Notes under the pieces: generated by a model
The model's database searches: none
What the model was told of the DNA's origin: nothing
What the model saw: the letters and a program-made list of their open reading frames with translations, nothing else
Shown: piece by piece, positions 10,302 to 22,147 of the stretch
Layout: each line of letters starts with the position of its first letter
Numbering within the stretch: the first letter of the stretch is position 1
Made by a program: the position numbers and the translations under genes
Assembly: GCA_025667525.1 (NCBI GenBank)
Contig: CM046878.1
Span: forward strand, 397,998,433-398,062,432
DNA: 64,000 nt
Direction of reading: 5' to 3'
Source: Glebionis coronaria
Taxonomy: Eukaryota; Streptophyta; Magnoliopsida; Asterales; Asteraceae

Positions 10302-13300
10302 TGTAACACTCTCATTTTTCGTATCGGTACAGCGGAAGGGTCTTTCAGAGTGTTACGGGATAGCACAATAACTCCAATCATAGACAACACATAAAAATGG
10401 TTGTACAAGGTTTAACAAACATTCATTCGATAAAAAGGTTTAAAAAGTGTACAACAGGTCCCAAATTATACAGGTCATTAAGGTTACAAAACACAGATCG
10501 AATGAACATTTTTAATATTAAGTGTGGGCCATCAGAGTCGATCTCCATCCGGATTACCTTCAAGCACATGAGATAGAAAACATGCAAAAATCATATCAGC
10601 GAATGCCGAGTGAATTCATAGAGTTTAATGAAAACCGTTATATAAAAACAATCATTTACAATCATTTAAAATCAGAACACAAGTATAATATCGGAAGTAA
10701 GTCCACATATTGCTAGTCAGGCAATATATAAATCAAGCATACATCTGAAACCGTCCATGAGACCGTAGTCTCTATATTACCATGTTAGGTAATATATTCA
10801 TCGTAATAGCGTCGTTATCGTTTGTTATTTATGTCTTATAGCATACGTTGTATAGGATTATTATTAGCCGCATGACATTGTTACCTTACTGTGAAAACAG
10901 CGGGCCGCGAACCCGACAAACAATTTTCCCATCTAAGTTAGCGTGTCGCCACAAAAATCACGCTATGGAATCTTCTCATACATAAATTCGCTTACCAATC
11001 AATGTGGTACGACGGGGATCAACCGTCAAGGCGCGAACTGGGGTGATCGTCCCCAAATAGTACTATCAAATGCATAAGCGTCTACCAAATCCCGGTAGTT
11101 CACAATTCATGCTAATGGGACTTTAAGTGACATAACCTAACTACTAATAATCCTTTTAGTCTCGAATAAAGGGTCATAGCATCATTCGGGTCCATCTCAT
11201 TTAGCATACAATCGGGACTACTTGTGTTCTATTTATAAAAATCTAGCATGTTATCTCCCTCGCGGGTTTACAAATCATTTTACAAAACATTTAAAAGAGT
11301 GCGAGGCTATGAACTCACGTTGTTAATGAAAGGCGGATTATCGGCTACGGGCGTGCTTCGGTCACGGAAACCTATATAAATAATAATCGGTCTTAGACTC
11401 GGTCCAATGACTTTTATCAAAATAACAATATACATATATATGATTATTGTACATATGATGATGATCAAGTGGGTTTATAAATCCTCATTTACTTATTTTA
11501 GTGTTTACGTTTTAGTATCGTCTTACTAGTTCACTAGTTTTACCGATTTTACCTATCTTAAGTTCATTAAGTCTTTTATAAGTTCTTTAACTTGTTTTTA
11601 CCCATTATATACTTATATGATCAGTATATATACTTTTCATGTTGGGCCCTATTGGGTTAAGCCCAAATAATTCTTTTTACAAGTTTTTATCTTATAAGTC
11701 CAATTATTAGTCTAATAGGTTTAGTTAGCTCGTAATTGTCCGTAATTCTTATAGTTCGGGTTTTATCGGTTTTTACTTGTCTTAGTTACTTATACATCAG
11801 TATATAACTTTTATAAACTTTACATTAGACGGGTTTGGTCGTCTAAGTTTTATTTGATGAAAAACGTTAATTTCATGGCGATAGCCGAAAAAGTCGTAAA
11901 AATCAAGTTTATAGTTTTTATTACTTATAAATATTACTTTTACCACCATTTATATATTTTACCCATTTAATTAACCTTTTATACATTTATATAATTAAGT
12001 TTTATAAGTTAGTGGGTTTATACTTTACATTTTATAAATTATAAAGTGAGTGCTTATATAATAATAATAAACATTATTTCCAAAATCTGATTTTTAACTT
12101 CACATTCACCATTTTTATCATATCTAGAGTTCTACAATGACTTAGAAGCTCATTTTTAGATGAAAACTTCTTCATAATATGTGCTAAATATAACTTAGTT
12201 ATAGCTACTGCCCATTTTGAGTTTAAGTTGCCTTAACAGTCCCTACAAAACTGCTTATTCAGATTGTACCACCTAACTTGTTTTGATCATATCTCACTCA
12301 TTATTTTGATTCCATTGCATGGCCAACTCTCACATGTGTATAACATCATCTACTTTACTGTAAATAGATCAAACCATGCATTTTTATCAGTTCTTCATTT
12401 AGTTATCTACTGTTTTTATACAGCCAACTAATTAGACATGATTTTAGCTTCATTTCTTATGGTTATCATCATTTTTAAGCATGTTTATCAACACTTGATC
12501 CCCACACAACATTTTTATCATCATATATACATCATATACATATACAAAATGAAAGAAAATACATTTGTTCTTTACAAAATAATAAGAGAAAAATGTAGAG
12601 GATGATCTTCTTTACCAATCCAAGTGGATTTCTTGTTTTAGGAAGGCAAGAACTTGATGAACACAACAAGTATCTCCAAGACCATCAAATAGCAAGATCA
12701 TATGTTGGAAAATCAGCCCTAGGACACAAGCAAATCACCTCCAAAGTTGGTTATATGGCCACCAAATGATCAAGGTTTCAAGGAAACACCTTAATAGGAC
12801 TAGTAAACATGTGGTTTGTAGTTAGAAAAGATCAAAGATGGTGTTTGTGGCTTGATTTGGGACGGCACAAAGTGGAAGTAGAGAGAGTTTTGAGAGTGAA
12901 ATGCATGTTGGAAATGGTTAAGTGAAAACCATTTGTTGGTTTTGTTAAGTGGGTGGAAGTTTAGCTTAAAGTGTAAGCATGAGCTTACACTTGTATAAAC
13001 AAGTTAAGTTTTATGCCACCTATGTGTGGTGATGTGTTCTTGCCGTCCCATGTAAGCTAGTGGGATGGGGCAAAGTGTTTTGTCCCATCTCACTAGTTTA
13101 CGGGTATTTCTCGATTCTAGTTTTCTCGATTTGCGTGCCCTCGGGTCGTTTTACGAAAAACGTTTTTATAAATTATGAATCACCGTCACAAAACGAATCC
13201 AATAAAAATTGTCTCATCAAAAACGGAGTTCAAAAACGTAAATACGTAATCCTAAGGTTTCCGGTTTAGTCGTAAAAGACGCCAAATTATGCACGTAAGC

Positions 13301-13407
13301 CCAAATTTAAATCCGTAAATTGTGAGTTCGTCAACCAACATAAAAATAAGTTTCAAAATATTATACGAGAAAATATTTAACTTCCTGAAAATGTTAGATT
13401 TGTCACA
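10302..13407 (-). repeat. E2 LTR (5' LTR in element orientation), 3106 bp
   Basis: Pair of 1022-4127, with the same termini and length. It carries the E2 promoter by position, though I could not place a convincing TATA box on the minus strand. It is followed by ACGGC at 13408-13412. Confidence 0.95.
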
Positions 13408-13412
13408 ACGGC
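13408..13412. repeat. Target-site duplication of E2, right copy
   Basis: ACGGC directly after the LTR end TTTGTCACA, matching 1017-1021. Confidence 0.92.
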
Positions 13413-14255
13413 CCCTATAGCATAATCACTTGCATCGCACATGATTTCAAAGGGTAATTCCCAATTAGGAGCAACAAGAATGGGAGATTCGGTAAGTTTC
13501 CTTTTAAGAGTTTCGAAAGCTCTAACACATCCTCATTGAAATTAAAAGGAGCATCCTTCTCGAGAAGGTGTGTCATAGGTCGAGAGATTTTCGAAAAGTC
13601 TTTGATGAAACGACGATAAAAGCCCGCGTGGCCTAGGAAACTCCTAACTCCCTTAACGGTTTTGGGATGAGGTAACTTGGCGATGACGTCTACCTTAGCT
13701 TTATCGATCTCAATCCCCGCTTTCGAGACCTTATGTCCTAAGACCATTCCTTGTTTACACATAAAATGACATTTTTCCCAATTAAGCACAAGATTGGTTT
13801 CTTCACAACATTTTAATATTTGCTCGAGATTAGATAAACACGACGTGAACGAATTGACAAACACCAAAAAGTCATCCATAAACACTTCCATCGACTTCTC
13901 GATCATATCGTGAAAAATTGCCATCATACACCGTTGAAACGTACCCGGTGCATTACAAAGTCTGAAAGGCATCCTACGATAAGAAAACGTTCCATAAGGA
14001 CACGTAAACGTAGTCTTCTCTTGATCACGAGGGTCAATAGGGATTTGAAAATAACCGGAAAAACCATCTAAAAATCAATAGAATTCATTTCCCGCAAGTC
14101 GCTCCAACATTTGATCCATGAAGGGCAAAGGAAAGTGGTCTTTACGAGTGGCGTCATTTAACTTTCGGTAGTCAATACACACCCTCCAACCGGTCACAAC
14201 ACTAGTGGGAATTAACTCGTTGTTTTCATTAGGCACAACGGTCATTCCTCCCTTT
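13413..14255 (-). pseudogene. E1 reverse transcriptase, C-terminal two thirds (broken)
   Basis: The open stretch 13972-13415 starts at MPFRLCNAPGTFQRCMMAIF and contains the catalytic motif VFMDDFLVF, then LNWEKCHFM, GHKVSKAGIEIDKAKVDVI and SFLGHAGFYRRFIKDFSKI, all typical Athila RT. Upstream, at 13973-14255, the family sequence (TGWRVCIDYRKLN region) continues, but a stop replaces a codon just before FLDGFSGY (about 14080) and a frameshift near 14256 separates it from the protease part. Near 13525 the frame shifts again before the RNase H start CDASDY. So RT is not translatable. Confidence 0.85.
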
Positions 14256-15941
14256 TTAGGGATAGATTGGGCTCACCCATGGGCTATCGGAGATAGGATA
14301 AATCATTCCCGCGTCAAGGAGTTTTAACACTTCCTTTTTAATGACATCGTGAATTTTGGGATTCACCCTTCTTTGACTTTGAATTGCGGGTTTGTAGTCC
14401 TCCTCCATTAAAATCTTGTGAGTACAAAATTTTGGGTCAATACCCTTAATGTCGGAAATTTTCCACGCAATTGCCCCTTTATGAGCTTTAAGAACTTTTA
14501 AGAGCTCGGTTTTTTCATCATTAGCAAGACCTATTGCAATAATAACCGGCAACTTGTCATCACCTTCTAAGAATGCGTATTCAAGGTGAGAAGGAAGATC
14601 TTTCAATTCAAGGATAGGTGGTTCCTCGATTGAAGATTTTGGTTTAACACTCATAACTTCCATCGGCGGAAGAAATGGTGGAATAGAAGTATCATCACTA
14701 ATCAACACCTCATCTTCATTGTCGATTTCATTTGAAGTGAGATCGCCTCCTTGGAATGGAGTGAGATTTGGTGTAGAATTAGCAAGAATCGGATCCAAAA
14801 TAGTGGGATTGCCACTTGCCAAGCTTTCGGAAAAACCTAACACTTCTTGTGAAAACTCATCGCAAATCACATCAACTAAGTGAATGTGATTGATGGTAGC
14901 GATTGCATAAACATGAGAAGGTTTTGTGTTTTGAGTAGCGTTTATAACAAGTTCCTCTTCGTTGAATCTCAAAGTGATAGTTCTTGCATGAACGTCGATA
15001 AGCGATCTCGAGGTGTCTAAAAATGGACGACCTAAAATTAGAGGAACTTGAGGATCCGCGGGGATGTAAACTACTATAAAATCAACGGGATAGTAGAACT
15101 TCCCCACTCTCACGAAAACATCTTCGGCTACTCCACATGCTAAAATCGTAGAATGATCGGCCATCTCGATAGACATGTTCGAAGGAGTAAGAGCCGGAAG
15201 CGAAAGCGATTTCCAAATGGAAAATGGAATCAAATTAATGCTCGCACCAAGATCGGCCATGGCGAGGCATTATTTCATATCTTGTATGTCACAAGGAATG
15301 AGAAACTTCCCGGGGTCACAAACTTTTTCTGGTATGCGGTTAAGATAAACCGAAGAACAATTAGCAAGCTTTGAAAGCTTTTCCTTATCGCTCATCATAC
15401 TTTTAAAAGTGGAAGCGAAACGAGGCATATACAACAACGCGTCGGCTACACTCACATCAAAATGCACTTGTTGAAACATTTTTATAAAAAGCTCGATTTG
15501 TTGTTTGTTACATTCTTGCAATTTCTCTTTGTTTCGTCTCGAAGGGTAAGGTAAGGGTGGTGTGGGTTGGACATTAGGCAACGGCCTTGGAATCTCGGGT
15601 TCCACAATTGGTATTGGTTCAACCGTAGGTGTGGTATGAGCGGTACTTCGTGGGATTGTAATGTGCTCCTTTTCGACCATCACCTCGGGCTCTTTCTCGA
15701 TTTCCTTCTCGATAGAAGTACTTGGACGAGAGATTGGTTCCTTGAAAGTTTTACCACTTCGTGTAGTAATAACCTTCATTTCTCCCTTCGGGTTAGCAAT
15801 GGTATCACTAGGAAGACCACCCGAGGAAGAGGGTATACACATGATTGCTTCAAACATTTTAGCCATTCGGTCCTCAAATTTTGATTGCCTAGCATCCGCT
15901 TTTAACAATTCTTGCTTAATCTCATGTTGTCCTTGTTCCAT
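14256..15941 (-). pseudogene. E1 protease and RT N-terminus (in-frame stop)
   Basis: Two segments in one frame, 15941-15270 and 15260-14256, are separated by an in-frame TAA just before MADLGASINLIPFSIW, the Athila-type aspartic protease (DLGAS active site). Upstream lies a proline-rich linker and the conserved YPSRRNKEKLQECNKQQ region. After the protease come VPLILGRPFLDTSRSLIDVH, an acidic linker, then EYAFLEGDDKLPVIIAI and SQRRVNPKIHDVIKKEVLKL leading into RT. The frame equals that of gag (17375-15948), so gag-pro-pol was one ORF, now cut by TAA codons at about 15945 and 15265. Confidence 0.86.
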
Positions 15942-15947
15942 CTTTTG

Positions 15948-17375
15948 TTAATCTTGTTGAAGACGTTGAACATTTCCTTCCATTTTATTAGCATGAGTTT
16001 TAAGTTCTTTAGCAAGTTCGTTTTTAAGCTCGTTTTTCAACTCGGATCTTAAGCTAATCATCTCACGTTGCATGTTATCAAATTTAGCATCATTTGCTTT
16101 AGCATAATCCAAAAATTCTCCTTGAAGATTTTTAGTGTGAGCATTTTGAAAACTTTGTGTAGTGTTTTGAAAATCACGGTTTTGGTTTTGATTAGTGACT
16201 TGTCCATTCCCACTTTGATAATTCCCTTTGTTGCAGTTACGTGAATTTCCTTGATAATTACCATCTTGGTTGTTGTTTTGATAGTTATTAGCATTTTGAT
16301 TTGGTGGATCTTGATTTGGGCGGGAACCTTGGCCGTTTTGGTTATAAGTTCCCGTTGCTACGTAAGCACTCGAAGTGTTACCATCCGCGGTAATGCACTC
16401 AGAAAGATCATGAGCTCCACCACAAGACAAACAACTCTTAGCAACCGCTTTAACCGAAGCGGAACTCAAAGCTTCTTGAGCTTTCCAATGAGTCATAAGA
16501 TTGGAAAATCTATCGAAAAACCGATTTTCCTCATTAGCTTCATCATGTAAGGCATTAATGCTACGAGACGATGACGACGATGACGAACAAAAATTGGCAA
16601 CACTCGGTGTGTTACGAGGGCTATAAACCTTAGATCTATTCTCGATAATCTTTAAAGCCTCATCGGTCGTTTTGCACAAAAAATTACCACCCGCGGCGGC
16701 ATTCAAATAATCTCGTTCATGATCATTAAGCCCATTAAAAAAAGTATCAATTTGATGCAATTCCGAAAAATCATGGTGTGGACATTCATGTAACATTTCT
16801 TTAAAGCGTTCCCATGCCATTGAAAAACTTTCATTATTTCTTTGCACAAATCGTGAAATCTCATTTTTCAAATGTGTTGTCTTAGATGGTGGAAAAAATT
16901 TGTTCACAAACTTAGAAACGAGATCACCCCATGTCAAAATCGAATTTGGCGGTTCTTTCTCAAGCCAAATTTTAGCGGGTCCATCTAATGAGTATGGAAA
17001 CAACATCATCTTAATGGCGTCATGTGGAACATCCTTAAACTTTCTAGTAGCGGTGAGACGATTAAAATTCCTTATGTGGTAATGCAGGTTGTCTTTCTCA
17101 TGACCTCTAAACTTATTAGCTTGCAACATCGACATTAAACCTGTCTTAATCTCGAAATTCTCCGCAAGGATAGCGGGAATTACAATGGCCTCTCCAAAAC
17201 CCTCGGTGGGTGCTTGTAGCAACTCCATCATAGTACGATTAGCCATGACGACTTCTTGTTCCACAATAGGTTCAACAATTGGAGTTTGTTCTACAATCAA
17301 CGTCTCTTGATTGGCTTGCTTTTGAAGACGTTTACGAGCTCGTTTTGCTTGATTACGAGTGATCATAAACTTCAC
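15948..17375 (-). CDS. E1 gag (intact frame, 475 residues)
   Basis: Starts MKFMITRNQAKRARKRLQKQ, with a basic N-terminus, then MANRTMMELLQAPTEG, the conserved Athila gag entry. The capsid-like region follows: HYHIRNFNRLTATRKFKDV, PYSLDGPAKIWLEKEPPN, NKFFPPSKTTHLKNEISRF and HQIDTFFNGLNDHERDYLNA. A single knuckle-like CLSCGGAHDLSEC lies near residue 320, then an Asn/Gln/Gly-rich nucleic-acid-binding tail and a C-terminal helix. It would form the particle shell and package element RNA. It ends at a TAA where relatives read through into pol. A Met at about 17246 (MANRTMM) is an alternative start. Confidence 0.88.
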   Translation of the reverse strand: MKFMITRNQAKRARKRLQKQANQETLIVEQTPIVEPIVEQEVVMANRTMMELLQAPTEGFGEAIVIPAILAENFEIKTGLMSMLQANKFRGHEKDNLHYHIRNFNRLTATRKFKDVPHDAIKMMLFPYSLDGPAKIWLEKEPPNSILTWGDLVSKFVNKFFPPSKTTHLKNEISRFVQRNNESFSMAWERFKEMLHECPHHDFSELHQIDTFFNGLNDHERDYLNAAAGGNFLCKTTDEALKIIENRSKVYSPRNTPSVANFCSSSSSSSRSINALHDEANEENRFFDRFSNLMTHWKAQEALSSASVKAVAKSCLSCGGAHDLSECITADGNTSSAYVATGTYNQNGQGSRPNQDPPNQNANNYQNNNQDGNYQGNSRNCNKGNYQSGNGQVTNQNQNRDFQNTTQSFQNAHTKNLQGEFLDYAKANDAKFDNMQREMISLRSELKNELKNELAKELKTHANKMEGNVQRLQQD

Positions 17376-18100
17376 GAAGAATGGGAGGTGAGCAAAGAAG
17401 ATTCTTTTTGGGTGTTTTGTGAATTTTCAATTTTTTTGTGTTTCTGATTGTTTTTAATTTTTTTTTGTTTTGGATTTTGATGTATCTTCGTAGACAACAA
17501 TCTACCAAATCTCTCCTCGAATCAAAATCTTGATTAAAGAAGCCTCAAAAGAATGAAAACGATCACGTGGAGTGAACGCCTTCGAATGACTTTAGAACTT
17601 TGGTGAAAACCAAATTGTTCAAGAGGGTTTAATCACAAAGAAAACCAAGCAAATATATTATACGTAATAATACTTTGGGCGGAAAAACCCTCGATTAGCC
17701 TTCAATCTCAAAATACTCACAAGCAAGCGGGGAAACGAGGCGGCGCGAAGCACTTAAGAGCCTTTTTCCTTAGGGTATATTTTATAATACCCGCCTTATA
17801 CCCACCTTATAGTTCGTATTTTTCAAAATCGAGCTTCACGAAAGTATTTATCTATTTTTGCCTTTTTCCTTTTGTTTGAGATTTGAATACAATAATTAGG
17901 AGATCAAATCCCAATTAAGGTTGTGTTTTCACACTTTTGGAGATATTTTGTACTGATTGTGATATTTAATACAATATAGTAATAATAATTTCACAAGAAA
18001 AACCAATAAAACGATAATACGTATTAGTAGAGTTCTACTAATACAAATACTATATATGGTTAATATTAAAAACAAAAATGCAAATTAGTCACGACACACC
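17376..18100 (-). other. E1 leader (5' UTR)
   Basis: Non-coding. It shares blocks with the E5 leader (37000-37265), such as a CACTTAAGAGCC / GCCACCTCGTTTCCC-like stretch at 17730-17790, and with E8/E9 (CAATTAAGGTTGTG, 17913-17926). A strong stem-loop lies at 18021-18044. Confidence 0.75.
18021..18044 (-). other. Palindromic stem-loop downstream of E1 PBS
   Basis: An 11-bp perfect stem, GTATTAGTAGA / TCTACTAATAC, with a 2-nt loop, 57 nt from the PBS. E8 and E9 carry the same hairpin at a similar distance with compensating changes. Confidence 0.75.
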
Positions 18101-18118
18101 TCCCCGGCAGCGGCGCCA
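18101..18118 (-). promoter_or_regulatory. E1 primer binding site (tRNA-Asp type)
   Basis: TGGCGCCGCTGCCGGGGA on the minus strand. It differs by one base from the PBS TGGCGCCGTTGCCGGGGA known for Athila elements. It lies four bases from the LTR end. Confidence 0.9.
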
Positions 18119-18122
18119 AAAA

Positions 18123-21100
18123 TGGTTGCAATGTTTTTACCCCTTTAGGAAAAGGAAGGTAGGGTAAAATAGCGGAAAGTATTAAGTGATGATTTAGGAA
18201 AATCAAGCACTAATGACCCAATGAAGTTCGTTTCCCAATGAGGTATATGTGTGTGAGTAATTCGTAATTGGTTTGAGATTAATATTGGTTAGAAGGGGAT
18301 GAGAAAAGAGAATGACGAAGACGTGAAATTTATTACTACGACGACAAAACGTAAAATCGTAAAATAGGCTAAAATAAAAATTAATTCTAAAAATTACCAA
18401 AAATTCACCAAAAATCAAAATAAATAAACTAAGAGTTTACCAATGATCAAAACTTTTTCAAACCTTTTAATTAATTAAATATTCAATTTTTAAATGCTAA
18501 TTAAAGCCCTAAAAATCAAATTAATTATCAAAAAGCCTAAATAAAGATTTTTCAATTGGTAAACCTCTAAAATGACCTAAAAAGATTAAAAACTATTCTT
18601 AGAATCTTTTAAACTAATAAAAACTATTTAAAATGATTTAAAAACTATTAAAACTTAAAATAATTATAAAAATTAATCTAAAAGTGATAAAATTAATCTA
18701 AGAGTTGCAAAAATCCTATTTTAATGTGCTTAAGCTAAGAAAAATATAAAAAGTTGAAAAATGTGAAATTTGAAAAATAATAATAAAATAATATTAAAAT
18801 AATATTAAAAATCCAAAAATTATAAAAAATTCTAAAAACTTGCAAACTAGTTTATTTTAACCTAAAGAAACAGAAAATAAAAGCAAAATGACCAGAATAC
18901 CCCTATTGGGCCTCCAAATGGGCCAAAACCCAAAACAGTCAACTCTAATGGGCTAAATGGGCCCAAAAAGTCAAACTAGGCCCAATGGACTTGGTAAATC
19001 CCTATCTGACTCAAAATTCAATTCTAAACACAATACTCTGAAGGCCCAAAAGCTGAAAAGGAGCTTATCACAGCTTATTAAGCAAACAACTTATCCTTAT
19101 TGGGCCATTAAGCCCATTAAGCAATAAGCCAATGCCATAAACTCTAATTTGACACACATCCTTCTTTTGGGATGCTTAAAAGATCTGTAAAAAGAAATTT
19201 TGAAAAAGCACACTTAATAAGCCAGAAATAAGCAAAGTACAATTTCACTAAAAGATAAAATAGTCGGGTTTGAGATTTAGGGCACCTCAGAACTTGATTC
19301 AACTTGCAAAATGTCACAAATGACTTCAATAAGCCAAAACAATCAACAAAATTCCAATAAGCAACACCAATAAGCCAGAATGAACCAATAAGAACTTATG
19401 AAAAAGTCAATTAAGTTGGTTTTGTAGTCAAACCAAAAAGTCAACCCACCAAATGCTCCAGTATGAACAAATAGGTCAAATAATGAGCACCTATTACAAA
19501 ATCCAAGTTGTTGCTGGTTAAAATAAGCTATTATAGCTTATTGATAAGCTGACACCCAAATTACACTAGCAGTGGCTAGCAGCAGGGGAAAGGAGTTCCC
19601 ACTCCTTTGACTATTTGACCAAGCTTTTTAGAGAGATTTAGTATGTTATATTGAAAGACAAGGGCACCCTTGTGATCAGTTAATCACAAGGAGTCACAAT
19701 CAAGCACAAAAACACACTTTGGTTCACTCAATAAGCACAGATTAATCAAACAGTCCACAGATCTAGCACATACATGGAAAATAAGCTGATATGCACAAAT
19801 AAGCAGATATAGCATGAATAAGCCAACCAAATTACACAAGCTATATAGACTATGATTAAGCACAAACAAACTTAAATCAGTCACTAAATCAAAGTATGGA
19901 ACAAGATCTAAGCAGATTATAGTTACTGATATGAATGTCAAGAACACAAGCACAGTTTGTTTATCTAATTGACCAAATATCCAATTTCAAGCACTCAAAT
20001 CTCTTTCCCTGGTGTTATTAACTAGTTTTAATCACTTGTTAGCCCTAGTCTATGATTAGATCTAGGTGTCCCTTAAACCACAGCCAAAATTATCAAGTAA
20101 ACAAGATTTTATAGCCCTTTATAGAATCTAGGTGTTTCAAGCCACAAAACCTGCAAATAAGTGACCAAGTATTTCAGATAAACAAGTACCAACAACCACA
20201 AACACAAAACACTTACTCAAATTCCCACAAATCCTGCTTATGTAGTTAACCCAAACACCCCTTAATTATCTGTTTTCACAAATTTTCAAAGGATAATCCA
20301 TATTCAACCCACAAATCAAGTCAATAACAATCCAATAACATCAAACAAGAACAGATAAACCAGATTCATCCATAAAAACACATATTCAAGAACAATCATG
20401 CAATATCACCAAAATTCAGAAAATAAAGAGAAAATTGAAAAGGGAGAAGGATGCAAACCTCCAAGACCTACATCCAGGCCCTGGATTGTTTGAGCTGAGG
20501 TACTAGCAAAACAATTACCAGCTTCCAATGTACCTGCTAAGAAGAACAAACCAAAGTGATGAACAAATATCAAACACTTTCTGATTTTTGAAGCACAAGT
20601 CTTATGGATTAAAACCTTGCCTCAAAAACCTTCAATCATATAAGTGGAACTCAGATTTAGGCTATTCTAACACCAACTTTTAACAAACATAAAAGAGATT
20701 TCATAAATTTCAGAAAATCAAATTTTATTAACTTAAAAAGGGATTACAAAGATTGATAGCCTAAAACTGGAACAAAGGGACTCTCATAGGTTGAGGTTTC
20801 CTTTTATAGACATATGCTAAGATAACACTGTTCATAAACCCTAGAAGTGAAATTCCAAATTTGTCCTTGAGGTCTTCTAGACGAATTCTTGATATGAGCT
20901 GTCCAAAATGATCCAGGACGTTCATTTTAGCTTTGGGATGAAGCTAAGAGTGTGGGCTGTTGATCTTGACACGTGGCAAGCCTTGGAGAGGAAGGTATGA
21001 TGTGATAGGTGGACGAGTTTGAATGGTGGGGTCCTTTGGTGAGTGGGAGTGAGGGTTTTAAGGTTGGGATGTGTTTCTGCATGTGTGAATCACACATGTG

Positions 21101-21866
21101 CCAAGGTAATTTAAATGAACCCTTTGTTTAAGTGAAGTAAATTCTGGGGGTGAAGAAGGGTGAATAGTGGTAAGTTTGATCCGAAAAAGGGGTGGTGTTG
21201 TGTTTGGCGCGTGTTATAGGATTTAAACTTTCATAATGGCAACTATAGTCCTTGTTCTTTGGCAAATGTGGTATAAAACGTTTTTCAGCCCAAATACTTG
21301 ATTTCCTTTGTTATTTAACTTTCTGATTTCACACTTTGGCCACAAAACTTTGGTAAAAGGGTTACAAGGGTTGTTTTTGCCATTTTTGAATAGTTCAAGG
21401 ACTGATCTTGGACATTCTTGATCTTCAAAGGTCTTCAATGTAACTTTGACTTCATGAGGGACCATAATTGACAAATTAGATTTGATGAGGGACTAATCTT
21501 GCCATTTCTTCAAAGTTGAAGGACCTTTTTGCAATTTTGACAAACTTAAGGGACCAAACTTGTAATTATGAGTTCACAAGGGTTTTAAGTGTCATTTATT
21601 CATTGTTTGAGGATCAATCTTGCATATCTTCAAGTCTTCAAGGGTAAATGTTGGATAATTCATGATCTAGGGCCTGGTTCTTTGTACGGCTTCGTTTCTC
21701 GTGTCCGTTTTTCCTTGTTTCTTGTGATCTTTTGTCTTTTTCACGATATCCATACCTAAAATACAAAAGTAAACAAACACAAGCATATATATGGTATTTT
21801 ATGACATTTTTATTCATTTAAAGCCCGAAAAGAACGATGAGATCATGTATAAATGCCATCTCATCA
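18123..21866 (-). repeat. E1 5' LTR, about 3.7 kb
   Basis: On the minus strand it starts TGATGAGATGGC (21866) and ends ATTGCAACCA (18123), just before the PBS. TG...CA ends and the PBS fix both borders. A TATAAAAG box is at 20808-20801. AATAAGC words are very frequent at 19060-19860. It has no coding capacity. The 3' partner lies outside the window. Confidence 0.82.
20801..20808 (-). promoter_or_regulatory. Probable TATA box of E1 LTR
   Basis: TATAAAAG on the minus strand, about 1.06 kb from the LTR start. Confidence 0.5.
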
Positions 21867-22147
21867 GGGGGTCTTGCACCCAAGTAGTACATACGTATAT
21901 TATTATTTTCTTGTGGATATTTCATATTGAAACTCGAAGGGGATAATCCTTTTCTTTTCAAAGTCGCACGAGAGCTTCTCTCTCATTCCTCGTATTGAGT
22001 TGCATGCTCACTCGCGAGCGTGCACAAATACCGATTGGTGTACAACCCCTTCCTCCGAAAAGGAAGAAAAAGAGAAAGAGTAGGAACACCATCGTACATT
22101 AAGCCGATCACGAGAATCGTGCTTTGATTCATCCACAACAAGAAGCC
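21867..22147 (+). other. E4 leader, 3' part
   Basis: Homologous to the E5 leader at 37145-37380: CAAGTAGTA, TTTCATATTGAA and the GGGATAATCC / CAAAGTCG blocks occur in the same order. It begins exactly where the E1 LTR ends, so E1 probably sits in this leader and the E4 PBS and 5' LTR lie beyond E1. Confidence 0.75.

Larger units (their letters stand above)
1022..13407 (-). mobile_element. E2: young chromodomain Ty3/Gypsy (Tekay/Del-like) retrotransposon
   Basis: Complete 12.4-kb element on the minus strand. It comprises LTR 13407-10302, PBS 10298-10285, an extra acidic ORF 10021-8981, gag-pol 8694-4169, PPT 4139-4128 and LTR 4127-1022, flanked by ACGGC. The domain order gag, protease, RT, RNase H, integrase, chromodomain, together with long LTRs, fits the Tekay/Del chromovirus group; the clade call is from family knowledge, not a tree. 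The LTRs are the same length and differ at about 15 positions by eye, about 0.5%, so the insertion is recent. The one visible lesion in gag-pol is a homopolymer frameshift at 6065-6071. Confidence 0.93.
1..21866 (-). mobile_element. E1: Athila-like Ty3/Gypsy retrotransposon, 3' end beyond window, interrupted by E2
   Basis: Read on the minus strand the order is LTR (21866-18123), tRNA-Asp-type PBS (18118-18101), leader, gag (17375-15948), protease and RT (15941-13413), then RNase H and integrase resumed at 1021-1. Removing 1022-13407 and one ACGGC copy rejoins the RNase H reading. The DLGAS protease motif, FMDD polymerase motif and Asp PBS are those of Athila-type plant Gypsy elements. The coding region has several stops and frameshifts, so the copy is dead. 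Its 3' LTR lies outside the window, so age and the left target duplication cannot be read. Confidence 0.85.
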
